A stretch of DNA of 34,726 nucleotides from positions 3,809 through 38,534 of the forward strand of contig MNCI01001957.1 of NCBI GenBank assembly GCA_015680685.1, in the 5' to 3' direction. The position numbers and the translations under genes are program-made. The notes below the pieces were generated by a model. The model did not search any database, had not been told where the DNA came from, and was given only the letters and a program-made list of their open reading frames with translations. Source of the DNA: Gnetum montanum (taxonomy: Eukaryota; Streptophyta; Gnetopsida; Gnetales; Gnetaceae). The first letter of the stretch is position 1. Each line of letters opens with the position of its first letter. Shown piece by piece: positions 11,401-19,396 of the stretch.

Positions 11401-12316
11401 CCTTTTTTTGTCCAAGGTCTGAGATACCTCCTTCTCTGTGGCCTATGCCAACGTAGTTAAGAGTGTTTGCCAACCCTCCTATGTCTTGCCCATTTTCAGC
11501 CACTACCTGTTCTTCTCCATTAGTTGGGAAGTTTGGCGCAGTGGCCCTTTACCATATTCTTCATTCATTGAAGGTCCCAGATTCTCTAGGTAGCAACCTG
11601 TTTGTGCACCTCCTTTTGTAGATTCTGCCACTGCGATTACCATGCTGTCGTTTCCTCTTGTTGAGTGTCTCTTCCCCACCCACATCGTGGCTCCAGCTGC
11701 AAGGTCGTTGTCCCCAACCTCTAGACCGCCAGAATCACTCTCGGTGTTGCCTTGGCCATTGCCTTTGCAGGAATCCCAAAAAAATCAATGTAAATTGATT
11801 GAAATGCTATGCTTCATGCATTGCAAAAAGGCCAAATGGATGACCATTTCATTTACCTGAAGAAACATAAACTATAATATCTTGTCAAGGTAAAAAATTG
11901 GATGTTTATTTCTTGTAATATTTGATCCTATCCCTTGTACTTGTAAAATGTAATCTTTTCATCTCATTCCAAGGCGTTTATATGTAGTTTAAAAATGTAT
12001 GGGAAGATTCTGATGGACACGAAGCTCTCAAGAAGCTAATTGATATTAGGCTTGAAAACTACCCATTAGAATCAGTATGGAAGGTATGCCACTTAACAAT
12101 CATGATAGTTAGCGTTAATAATCATTATTTTGATACTGATACTTTTGCTGCTTCTTAAAGATGGCTACACTAGCAAAAGCCTGCACTCAGGAGAATCCTG
12201 AACTTCGACCAAATATGAGAACAGTTGTAGTTGCACTTATGACGCTATCCTCCTCTGAGGAATGGGATGTTGGTTCGATTCGTGAAAACAAAGAACGATT
12301 TATGTCAGGAAGGTAA
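1873..12316 (+). CDS. CERK1: LysM receptor-like kinase, CERK1/LYK1 type (12 exons)
   Basis: Predicted plasma-membrane chitin-type receptor kinase. Exons: 1873-2475 (scrambled), 3821-3857, 3961-3992, 4081-4212, 6151-6335, 6712-6801, 7595-7688, 7802-7953, 8042-8139, 10965-11103, 11988-12083, 12161-12316. All introns are GT-AG and exons 2-12 join in frame without a stop. The protein has a signal peptide, LysM ectodomain with CGRQC and CSC cysteines, one membrane helix, glycine loop GQGGSG, AAIK lysine, HRD, DFG and PPE motifs, and ends LMSGR-like (FMSGR, stop). About 581 codons are visible; with 45-50 lost at the exon-1 gap the length would be near 630, close to the family's usual 615-625. An RD kinase with all catalytic residues is expected to be active. 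Orthology to CERK1 within the LYK family is inferred from kinase and juxtamembrane similarity. Other LYK-clade members are the main alternative. Confidence 0.93.
2076..2402. other. Assembly misjoin: inverted contig with 67-bp overlap
   Basis: Positions 2335-2401 are the exact reverse complement of 2076-2142 (67 bp), and the whole segment 2144-2401 is bounded by single Ns. Read on the - strand, 2401 to 2144 repeats the 67 bases and then continues the receptor reading frame. The simplest explanation is a contig placed in the wrong orientation, with the 67 bp being its unmerged overlap with the preceding contig. A natural inversion would not be bracketed by Ns on both sides. Confidence 0.9.
2476..3820 (+). 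other. Intron 1 of the receptor kinase
   Basis: GTATGG donor at 2476 and TTCAG acceptor ending at 3820. It is AT-rich non-coding sequence, and the short open frames in it have no recognisable similarity. Confidence 0.8.
3821..3857 (+). CDS. CERK1: Exon 2: extracellular juxtamembrane linker
   Basis: A 37-base exon encodes [12 protein letters not shown] plus two bases of the next codon. It joins in phase with exon 1 (the split codon gives Asp). It matches in position the short D-P/N-G-S-Y-P-P linker that follows the last LysM in CERK1-type receptors. The acceptor TGTTCAG and donor GTACCT are both canonical. Confidence 0.8.
3961..3992 (+). CDS. CERK1: Exon 3: Gly-rich extracellular linker
   Basis: A 32-base exon between TTTGCAG and a perfect GTAAGT donor encodes [10 protein letters not shown] with split codons at both ends. 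Its phases (2 in, 1 out) are exactly what is needed to connect exon 2 to the transmembrane exon, which is the main reason for calling it. Skipping it would put the transmembrane exon out of frame. Confidence 0.78.
4081..4212 (+). CDS. CERK1: Exon 4: transmembrane helix and basic stop-transfer
   Basis: After CATACAG the frame encodes [20 protein letters not shown], a single membrane-spanning helix. The basic YKRKKAK follows, marking the cytoplasmic side, and then a short linker ending PPNTNG. The donor is GTATGT at 4213, leaving phase 1. This topology puts the LysM domains outside the cell and the kinase inside. Confidence 0.88.
4310..4465 (-). mobile_element. tRNA-derived SINE-like insertion in intron 4
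   Basis: On the - strand the sequence has an A-box-like TTGGTTAGGTC (4439-4449) and a B-box-like AGTTCGAGTTAC (4392-4403), at tRNA-like spacing. The stretch between them resembles an anticodon arm. A body follows (CTATATATCTTGAGGTGTAC, near 4320-4340) that recurs near 750 in the opposite orientation. The head-plus-repeated-body structure suggests a tRNA-derived SINE. Target-site duplications were not resolved and the boundaries are approximate. Confidence 0.5.
4466..6150 (+). other. Remainder of intron 4 of the receptor kinase
   Basis: Intron 4 spans 4213-6150 (GTATGT to GTGCAG). Apart from the SINE-like segment, nothing recognisable was found. The open frame near 5023-5274 has no known motif and is taken as chance. 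Confidence 0.7.
6151..6335 (+). CDS. CERK1: Exon 5: juxtamembrane region and glycine-rich loop
   Basis: Encodes [18 protein letters not shown], then the conserved [17 protein letters not shown] block. It ends with the ATP-binding loop [17 protein letters not shown]. The Phe usually found in GQGGFG is Ser here, a conservative change at a variable loop position. The exon ends in phase 0 before GTTTGC. Confidence 0.93.
6712..6801 (+). CDS. CERK1: Exon 6: VAIK lysine and alpha-C helix
   Basis: Thirty codons beginning [10 protein letters not shown] supply the invariant ATP-contacting Lys (AAIK). The alpha-C Glu is in FMAELKVL, and the exon ends THVHHLNL. It lies between CTGACAG and GTATTG and is phase 0 on both sides. 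Confidence 0.93.
6896..7195. repeat. Recent 150-bp tandem duplication in intron 6
   Basis: 6896-7045 and 7046-7195 are adjacent direct copies, with only two differences seen (A/G near 6905/7055 and T/G near 7013/7163). The near identity indicates a recent duplication or, less likely, an assembly duplication. It lies in the intron between exons 6 and 7 (6802-7594) and does not touch splice sites. Confidence 0.9.
7595..7688 (+). CDS. CERK1: Exon 7: kinase N-lobe to hinge
   Basis: Encodes [18 protein letters not shown] followed by [13 protein letters not shown], the beta-4/beta-5/hinge segment with the conserved YE(F/Y)IDNGNL of this family. The donor GTGGAT is at 7689, phase 1 out. Confidence 0.92.
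7802..7953 (+). CDS. CERK1: Exon 8: catalytic loop
   Basis: Encodes [39 protein letters not shown] and [10 protein letters not shown]. This holds the HRD catalytic Asp and the KSTN metal-binding Asn, so it is an RD kinase. The acceptor CTACAG at 7796-7801 is the one that keeps phase with exon 7. An upstream in-frame extension into the intron would break the family alignment. Confidence 0.92.
8042..8139 (+). CDS. CERK1: Exon 9: DFG and activation segment
   Basis: Encodes [14 protein letters not shown], then the P+1 loop [12 protein letters not shown]. The exon must end at 8139, using GTATGC inside the PPEY codons, because exon 10 restores Glu and supplies YAQFGDVS. Reading through instead gives a nonsense extension that stops soon after. 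Confidence 0.9.
8140..10964 (+). other. Intron 9 of the receptor kinase, 2.8 kb
   Basis: GTATGC to TTTTAG. The segment 8268-8830 has a higher G content than its surroundings and repeats GGAATACCTTC (near 8608 and 8721), suggesting an old transposon fragment, but no domain could be read in it. The rest is AT-rich with poly-T/A runs and no recognisable gene. Confidence 0.65.
10965..11103 (+). CDS. CERK1: Exon 10: kinase C-lobe, alpha-F region
   Basis: Encodes [20 protein letters not shown] then [15 protein letters not shown] and KGLVAL. This includes the DVYAFGVVL segment with the alpha-F Asp that anchors the catalytic spine. It begins after TTTTAG with one base that completes the Glu codon of exon 9. 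Confidence 0.93.
11200..11860. other. GC-richer insertion in intron 10, unrecognised
   Basis: Within intron 10 (11104-11987), this block has clearly higher GC than the flanking intron. On the - strand it carries two abutting open frames of 60 codons each (11503-11685 and 11321-11503), hydrophilic and Gly/Ser/Glu-rich. This could be a fragment of a retroelement ORF1/gag linker, but no zinc knuckle or polymerase motif was seen. The family is unknown. Confidence 0.35.
11988..12083 (+). CDS. CERK1: Exon 11: kinase C-lobe, alpha-G/H region
   Basis: Thirty-two codons, [20 protein letters not shown] then [12 protein letters not shown], match the F-E-E...DPRLGDxYPxDSV region of CERK1-type kinases. 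It lies between TATGTAG and GTATGC, in phase 0 on both sides. Confidence 0.9.
12161..12316 (+). CDS. CERK1: Exon 12: kinase C-terminus and stop
   Basis: Encodes [39 protein letters not shown] and the family-typical C-terminal FMSGR, then TAA at 12314-12316. The RP motif that packs the kinase C-lobe is present in LRPNMR. The end matches the family's usual C-terminus, so nothing is truncated here. Confidence 0.95.
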   Translation: MATLAKACTQENPELRPNMRTVVVALMTLSSSEEWDVGSIRENKERFMSGR

Positions 12317-12561
12317 AATACCATCATTGTGTAATGTATTCTTTTGAAATTATGTACATTAAAATATGGTAATTTGTAGATACGCGCTTGGGAAACGTGG
12401 CTGAATTTGAATGTAAAATGCCCTTGATATTTGATACTTTCTATCATTATTTAATTAAAATTCATTTTCTCTGTGAAGTATTTCATTTTGGTTTGAATTT
12501 GAGTTGTTTCTTGCATAGTCCAAGAAAAGCAGTTTTTTCCGTGAACTCCTTTTGCATTGAA
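12317..12561 (+). other. 3' flank / 3' UTR of the receptor kinase
   Basis: AT-rich sequence between the stop codon and the composite LTR element. A 3' UTR is expected here. No canonical AATAAA was found, which is common in plants. Confidence 0.5.
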
Positions 12562-12566
12562 CCTGG

Positions 12567-13313
12567 TGTCATCGGTTGAATCGCAATAGATAATTTTTCT
12601 CACCAAGTGATAGCGCTAAGTGCTCCAACACCTAGCCAGCTACTCCCAACTATGCATATCTCATCTTTAGGCACAGGCATTCCCGGCCTGGCCAGTACTC
12701 CAGTATCTGGCATGCTACCTCCTAGTAGCTGCCACATCAATTCACCAGAGATGTACCAACACCTTTGATAAGCACGGGCATTCCCGGCTTTACCAGTACG
12801 CTCTTGTAATTGGCACTTATTTCTGTCGCCCCAACAGGAGGGTGGTTTGGCCTCGCACCAGACCTGGCTTGGCATCAACCAAGTCGTGGCATAGCTTTGC
12901 GCTGGCCTAGCACTGCACCAAGACCTCTTGTCTTGACTGTCTACATACCTACTCGCATCATAGGATCAGGGCCAATGTAGTTCTAATCTCTTCTTGGCTC
13001 CAACTCACCATAGCAAGTGTGCATGCGATATGTTTGGACGTTTCCAGTCATAACCGCTCGTATGCGCTGCACCCAAAGGTAACAGATGCGCATGCACTGC
13101 ATCTGGATTAGTCCATCTGTAGCCTCTTTGCATGCGTTGCCCCTAACTTCATCTGTTTAAGTAACACCAGTTACCTAGCGCACTTGCTACGCACTCATTC
13201 TGCAAGTCATCTGTAGAGAACAGATGCCTTGCCACACCCTTGGTGTGAACCAACCATAGCTCGTGCGCGGGCGCGCACGAGCCTTCGCATCGGAAGCTCA
13301 AAGGGTCGTAACA
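12567..13313 (-). repeat. LTR copy A (3' LTR of the - strand element)
   Basis: 747 bp, reading on the - strand from TGTTACGACCC to GGTGACA-like ends (here TGATGACA). The terminal TG...CA dinucleotides are present. On the - strand it is preceded by the purine tract at 13314-13328. It contains a perfect 11-bp palindrome at 13259-13282. Confidence 0.88.
13259..13282. repeat. GC-rich palindrome near the LTR 5' end
   Basis: GCTCGTGCGCG and CGCGCACGAGC are perfect inverted 11-mers around a GG loop. The equivalent place in copy C (about 14602-14625) is paired except for one position. Copy B (about 14495-14518) is largely decayed. Confidence 0.75.
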
Positions 13314-13328
13314 AACCCACCCCCATCG
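13314..13328 (-). promoter_or_regulatory. Polypurine tract of the small LTR element
   Basis: On the - strand, CGATGGGGGTGGGTT lies directly before the TGTTACG start of LTR A. This is the expected position for the plus-strand primer. The matching tract before LTR C is GGTGGGGGTGGATT. Confidence 0.8.
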
Positions 13329-13789
13329 GATGAGTCCGACGTCCTCATTGGAAGTCCCCTTTGAGTAGGAGTTTTTGATCAACTCCTCGCCACATTTCAA
13401 TGTGACATCCCTTTTTGGTGTGTCGACTCCTTCGACAAGCACCCTCGATCCGATGGCTAAGAATCGTCTCAGCCGTTCCATTCGACTCAGGAAATTTGCT
13501 GCCTGGTTCTCCTAACCAGGTCGATGAACACAATCGAAGTCAAACTCCACAAGGTAGTCCGGCACCTTGCTTGCTACTTTGGAGAACACCGGCGCTCCAT
13601 ACGGGACATACAAAGGTTGAAGGTAGCAAGCCTCCAACAGCTCCCGTAACTGCCTCCGCAGTTAATTCCACTGTTGTGGGGAATGTACAATATGGAACAC
13701 TCGTAGGCACTCTAGCCCCTGGTTTCATCTGCTTGCGCAACTCAGCAAGCTTTGTGAGTCGACACCTTCAACTCTGCAAGGTTCTCCTT
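13329..13789 (-). pseudogene. Remnant gypsy pol: RT start fused to RNase H end
   Basis: The internal region of the small LTR element, read on the - strand. At about 13660-13583 it encodes LRELLEACYLQP and YGAPVF, the N-terminal part of a Ty3/gypsy reverse transcriptase. It then runs on at 13572-13479 into DYLVEFDFDCVHRPG and FLSRMERL, the C-terminal end of gypsy RNase H. Everything between, including the YxDD catalytic centre, is deleted. A TAG stop lies at 13512-13514 just after HRPG. The element is therefore a deletion derivative that cannot encode its own enzymes. No gag is visible. Confidence 0.8.
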
Positions 13790-13801
13790 GCTCCGATACC
13801 A
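13790..13801 (-). promoter_or_regulatory. Primer binding site, initiator-tRNA-Met type
   Basis: On the - strand, TGGTATCGGAGC begins two bases (AT) after the TGACA end of LTR B. It matches the plant tRNA-iMet complement TGGTATCAGAGC at 11 of 12 bases. This fixes the element's orientation and its LTR boundary. Confidence 0.88.
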
Positions 13802-13803
13802 AT

Positions 13804-14546
13804 TGTCACCGGATGAATTGCAGCAGATAATTTTTTTCACCAAGTGATAGCGCTAAGTGCTCTAACACCTAGCCAGCTACTCCCAACGATGCATATCTTG
13901 TCTTTAGGCACGGGCATTCCCGGCCTGGCCAGTACTCCAGTATCTGGCATGCTACCTCCTAGTAGCTCCCACATCAATTCACTAGAGATGCACCAACACC
14001 TCTGATAGGCACGGGCATTCCCGGCCTTACCAGTACGCTCTCGTAACTGGCACTTCGTCTTGTCGCCCCAACAAGAGGGTGGTTTGGCCTCGCACCAAAC
14101 TTGGCTTGGCATTGACCAAGCCGTGGCACAGCTTTGCGCTAGCCTGGCATCGCACCAAGACCTCCTGTCTTGACTGCCTACATACCTACTCACATCATAA
14201 GATCAGGGCCAATGTAGTTCTAATCTCTTCTTGGCCCCAACTCACCATAGCAAGTGTGCATGCAATACGCTTGGATGTCTCCACTCGTAACTGCTCGCAT
14301 GCGCCACACCCAAAGGTAACAAATGCGTATGCACTGCATTTGGATCAGTCCATCTGCAGTCTTTTTGCATGCGTTGCCCTTGGCTTCATCTGTTTAGGTA
14401 ACACCAACTACCTAGCGCACCTGCTACGCGCTCGTTCTGCAAGTCATCTATAGAGAATAGATGCCTTGCCACACCCTTGGTGTGAACCAACCATAGCTCA
14501 TGCACTCCCGAGCACGAGTCTTCGCATCGGAAGCTCAAAGGGTCGT
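13804..14546 (-). repeat. LTR copy B (5' LTR of the - strand element)
   Basis: Same LTR as copies A and C. On the + strand it begins TGTCACCGG at 13804. At its far end it reads GGGTCGT and then lacks the last four bases (AACA) found in copy A, joining straight to CGGACTCAT of a + strand copy. A shared CGT at the joint suggests microhomology. Confidence 0.85.
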
Positions 14547-14571
14547 CGGACTCATTTGGTGGGGGTGGATT
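14547..14571 (+). other. Truncated internal sequence and purine tract before LTR C
   Basis: CGGACTCAT followed by TTGGTGGGGGTGGATT matches the last bases of the element's internal region in the opposite orientation to the A-B unit. This is all that remains of the internal region attached to copy C. Confidence 0.8.
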
Positions 14572-15318
14572 TGTCACGATCCTTTGAGCTTCCGATGCGA
14601 AGGCTCGTGCACGGGCGTGCACAAGCTATGGTTGGTTCACACCAAGGGTGTGGCAAGGCATCTGTTCTCTACAGATGACTTGCGGAACGAGTGCGTAGCA
14701 GATGCGCTAGGTAGCTGGTGTTACCTAAACAGATGGAGCCAGGGGCAACGCATGCAAAGAGGTTGCAGATGGACTGATCTAGATGCAGTGCATGCACATC
14801 TGTTACCTTTGGGTGCGGCGCATGCGAGCGGTTACGACTGGAGACATCCAGGCGTATCGCATGCACACTTGCTATGGCGAGTTAGGGTCAAGAAGAGATT
14901 AGAACTACATTGGCCCTGATCCTACGATGCGAGTAGGTATGTAGGTAGTCAAGACAGGAGGTCTTGGTGCGGTGCTAGGCCAGCACGAAGCTGTGCCATG
15001 GCTTGGTCGGTGCCAAGCCAGGTTTGGTGCGAGGCCAGACCACCCTCCTGTTGGGGCAACAGGAGGAAGTGCCAGTTACGAGAGCATACTGGTAAGGTCG
15101 GGAATGCCCGTGCTTATTAGAGGTGTTGGTGCATCTCTGGTGAATTGATGTGGGAGCTACTAGGAGGTAGCATGCTAGATACTGGAGTACTGGCCAAGCC
15201 GGGAATGCCCGTGCCTAAAGACGAGATATGCATCGTTGGGAGTAGCTGGCTAGGTGTTGGAGCACTTAGCGTTATCACTTGGTGAGAAAAATTATCCACT
15301 GCGATTCACCCGGTGACA
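14572..15318 (+). repeat. LTR copy C (inverted, + strand)
   Basis: 747 bp from TGTCACGATCC to CCGGTGACA. It is the reverse complement of copies A and B, with differences that are mainly transitions. It follows a purine tract, so it is the 3' LTR of a second, + strand copy whose remaining internal region is lost. Confidence 0.87.
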
Positions 15319-15323
15319 CCTAG

Positions 15324-17968
15324 CTTCCATGGCATGTTGCATAAGCATGTACAAGTGATGCTTTTTAAAAATGGTTTGCTTTTCAATGACATGCTTGAAT
15401 TCTTACACTAAAGTAGAAAATTAATGTAGATTTTGTGCGAGTTTCTAATTAAATGTTTGACAATTTCAGTGAAAAATTGTAGTGTAAAGAAAATAATGGG
15501 CATAGATTTATGACATTATGGCAAAGTCTATTTCAAGGGCAAAATTTGATGTCTGGAAGAGTACCATGAAAAATTAGAAACTATTGGGACAACATCGCTA
15601 GTGTTAATAATGAATTTACGATTTAGAATGTGGTGCCTTGGATTGAGTTTGTCACCCCGGAAACTTATTTAAATAAATAAAGATGAATTGTACGTAAACC
15701 ATCCTTTATACGAAGAACTAAACATCCATTAGAGTTGCACTCAGAATCATAAATACCGGATTCACCGTCAAAGATTTCGAGCTCAAATTACAAAGAATAA
15801 ATGCTGAAATCAGGATTGCATAAATTTGATAAGGGAAATCCTAAGATTACATAAATTCATAATTCTCTCCAACTCTATTAACATTCCATCATATCCAATG
15901 CTTTTATTTCTTAATTTTAACACCATTTGACTTATTTCATGCAGGAAAAGGTTAGAACTCCTGTGGTAGATAAACATAACTCTTAAATCGTCTCTAGAGC
16001 ATGAATAGGATAATACCAAAACTACAACCATAAAATTAGTACACATAGACCATTAATTAGTTAGATGTATACAACCTAATGGTTTGATCTATGTTGCATG
16101 ATGTATTTGTTAAGGAGGTTACCAACCTAATGGAATGATTCTAGGTTGTCATTAAAAGGTTTCCAAGCTAATGGAATATCCAAGTTTTTAAGGTAAATGC
16201 TATATATTAGAATATATTCTCAATATACAATCATTAGATTCTTAACTTAAGCTATTTAATAGTTATGAAGGAATACAATGATTTGTGAAGAGTCATAATT
16301 ACGTATGAGTTATAAAAGAGTTCAAGTTTCTTCTTTGTAAGGTGTCATCATTAGATGGAATAATAAAGAATCAACTTGTTAGACTGGAACAATACCAAGT
16401 AGAAGTATTCATAAGCAAAAAGGAAAAGATGGTGGTAACTCATAAGATCTTATAAGGGTGGACAAATGATACTTGAAGAGAAATGTAAGTTCTAAATAGT
16501 AAAATCAAAAGAAGCTGAAGTCCCAGATATGAAGATTGAAGAAAATCAATAGAGTGAACTTGAATGAAGAAGTAGCTACAAAGAAGAGAATGACAAGCTA
16601 TGATTGAGGTAGTAGTCCATCAATTGTTGATGACAGTTAAATCAACTTGGTGTTGGAATATTGAAGAAGTCTAGATTGGCCTAATCCACATAAGACTTAC
16701 AAGCATTGTAAGTGTGCCATGAGCCCATGATGCTAGAAAATACAACAACAATATAAAAGTTGTAGCATTGCCAAAGGAATGAGTAACACCATTGAAACAC
16801 AAGAAATTCTTATGAACTTTGTGTAACTTAGCTTGGAGTAATAGCAAGCTCAAAAATGATATGATTTATGAGAACTAGAAACAATACTTATTATAGACTA
16901 TCTATGATAGCTTATGATTAGTATTATTTTACGAAACAAATCAACATGGCTCTATTTGTCATTTAGAGGATTTGTAAGTAGTTAGTAAGATTTATGATAC
17001 TCATAAGTATAAAAAAATTTATGAAATACAGTTATCTTATGGATTAAAGTTATGATTACTCCCTTAAATATATCATGGTATATTAGAGTTGCCCATGGAA
17101 GGTGTAAAACTAAATTCTAACATGCTAGGACTATATAGAAATGGTATCATACCAAAAGGCTTTAGGTATTTTGTCTTGGCCACATGTCTTATGTCTTCCA
17201 TCTTGGTTTTCCTTTGCTGCAACAATGATAAATCATGTTTTCATATACTTTGATATCGAAGTGGCCACGATATCGGGTACATGATATGAGGTATGTGATA
17301 TCGTAGCCCAAGATGCGATATTGTACATTCAATATTGCAGGGTTACTCTTGGGTCTATACATATAGCACCCGGGGACATGATTTAAAGTAGTTTTTGGCA
17401 GTCAAGTAGCGAAAGTCTTGTAGTTTGTCCATTTGAGAGTTTGAATATTTTTCAAGTTCTTGTAGCAGCAAGAGGTCTAGGTGTGAATGGATCTTTATTC
17501 AAGCATTGATGTACTTGAACACATCATTGTGTTGGCAATAAAGACAAACTCTTTGATTCATCCTTGCATGCAATTTACATTAATGTTCATGCAGGATTAA
17601 TCAAGCAACTCATTAAAATACACAAGGACGACCCCTTCGAACATACGTGTCAGACTTGGTAGCTCAAAAACGGTTAGCGTTTGACAACCTAGTAGTGTTT
17701 ACACAAAGTTCAGGATGTGTCTGGGAAGTGGGAACAGTTACTTGTGTTAGGTTAGATTAGACCATAGTTTATTTAGCATTTAATTACTCTTATTTTCATT
17801 CTTGTTCTAGGTGAGTAATTTGATAAAACACAAAATAATAAAAATCTTACGCCTCAGTCACACTTAACCATACAATTGCATTCCACAAGTGGGATTGGGA
17901 AGACAACGAATGGACAACATGCACGCACTGTTTAGCTCTAGTGTACTTAGTAATTATAGTTTGCGAAA
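15324..17968. other. AT-rich intergenic sequence, no gene recognised
   Basis: No reading frame longer than about 80 codons, no RNA gene and no clear element end. Small local repeats occur, such as ACCTAATGG at about 16075-16170 and GATATCG-like words at 17250-17320. The stretch is probably old transposon debris. Confidence 0.6.
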
Positions 17969-18036
17969 TTCGATCAGATCACACATGAACCTTGTGATTC
18001 ATATGGTTGGGCATAGGGGTACCTCGCCACTCATCA
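17969..18036. repeat. Dispersed 68-bp repeat, copy 2
   Basis: Direct, gap-free match to 6-73, with about 54 of 68 bases identical and the last 20 bases identical. The surrounding sequence is AT-rich and unrecognised. Confidence 0.6.
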
Positions 18037-19374
18037 AACACCATCCTATATTAACCTTAATATCAACTAGAAATTTCCACAAGTTGCCACTAGAATAATT
18101 TGCAGAAAAGGACCTTGATCCAATCCCTTGAAATTAACCACTAATGCAAAGATTGCTAAGACCTGCAAGTTAGTGTGGATCATGTCCTAGTACTTTGGCA
18201 TGTAATGTAGAGTATAAACCCTCTTTGAATTTGGCAGCCAATGTGATTAGAAATGTTACTAGCACCTTATAAAATTAACAAGTTTCCTAAGATAACTTTG
18301 TAAGATGCCAATAACTTCAAGTTTGGAAGCTTACTAGAGCACTTCACATATTTTAATGTGACCTTAATATTTTATAGTTGGACTTAAAACTTGTTTTAAA
18401 GTTTATATATATTTGTAGATGTGCCTAATGCTTCTAAGTAATATGAAAATTTTTGATTCGATGATTTAAGCAAATTTACTATTTATTTCTAGTTATTTAT
18501 TATTTTAAGTTAAAAAATGAATGATGATAACAAACTTTAAATTTATTTTAGAATAATACTATGGCATTAATGTAATTTGAATCCATGTTTATTTTGGCAT
18601 TTTGTTGAAATTTTTAATTTATTGAATATTTCAAAGTGAAATACATAAAAAATTCAAAGTTGTTAGAATGCACTCAAACTTGGTGGACTAACTCAATTTT
18701 ACAACTAGAATATAAGCCTATAATTAGTTTCTTGATTTGAGTCCTAAATTTTGAGATTTTAATGTTAAATGATTAAAAAAGTACCCTATGGTCCCATATT
18801 TTTTTGTTCAATCAAAATATTAATTTCTAACATAGTAGCTACACCATGTTTGTGCTTGTTTTAATTGGCTTGATATGTGTAAAATGTTAGATGTATAAAA
18901 GGTTTATTATCAATAACTTTTGCTAGCTACAATATGGGAATTGTGAAAAATAAATAAATGATAAAAAATAAATTAGAAATCCTCATAATTTATAAAGTAA
19001 AAGTGACCTAAAATGGGCCAAAAAGGTGGGTTACAAGAGAAGGTCAATGTGGAAAAGTAAATAGGATGGTGATGTGTGCTTTATGAAATGTATATGATGA
19101 CATATATTTTTAAACATGCATATTGTTTACTTCATATTATTGGTTGGGAAGGGACAAAGGACTCATTTAATAGGGACATGTGTCCCTCTTAGGTTGTTGT
19201 CACTCACATGTCCACTCCTTCATGAGCTTGTTTGTCCAAGCCAATTAGTCATCATGTCATGCCAATTAGTCTTTGCCCATTGTGTCGATAGTTGTGCATG
19301 AGTCTTTGCCCAAGCCTTGGGGTCTCCTTCATCCTATAATAAAAAAGGGTGTTTACTCTTATTTTCACCTTTTG
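18037..19374. other. AT-rich sequence without recognised features
   Basis: Mostly A/T-rich sequence with poly-A/T runs. Short open frames near 19116-19301 and 19273-19473 show no known motif. Confidence 0.6.
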
Positions 19375-19396
19375 CCAAGTGAGGGGAGATTGTTAG
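19375..19396 (+). mobile_element. Possible copia-type purine tract and LTR start
   Basis: CCAAGTGAGGGGAGAT then TGTTAG resembles the purine tract/3' LTR junction common in plant Ty1/copia elements (CAAGTGGGAGATTGTTAG-like). If real, an LTR starts at 19391 and runs rightward. The matching ...CTAACA end was not found and no copia pol is visible to the left, so this may be an eroded 3' fragment or chance. Confidence 0.3.

Larger units (their letters stand above)
12567..15318. mobile_element. Composite LTR element with three LTRs, one inverted
   Basis: Three 747-bp LTR copies, A (12567-13313), B (13804-14546) and C (14572-15318), form one block. A and B read on the - strand around a 490-bp internal region with a primer binding site and a purine tract. 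C reads on the + strand. The block begins TGTCA and ends TGACA. It is flanked by CCTGG (12562-12566) and CCTAG (15319-15323), a possible 5-bp target-site duplication with one mismatch. B and C form a long hairpin with a loop of about 25 bases. The copies differ mainly by transitions, so the event is not recent. It lies 250 bases downstream of the receptor kinase stop. Confidence 0.85.

Noticed and set aside
12600-14922. Several 60-139 codon frames inside the 747-bp LTR copies
   Set aside because: They are chance frames of GC-richer LTR sequence. The same stretches appear in all copies without conservation of reading frame.
12567-15318. A DNA transposon with 747-bp terminal inverted repeats
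   Set aside because: Outer ends are inverted, but a tRNA-iMet primer site, purine tracts, TG...CA ends and gypsy pol fragments show an LTR retroelement.
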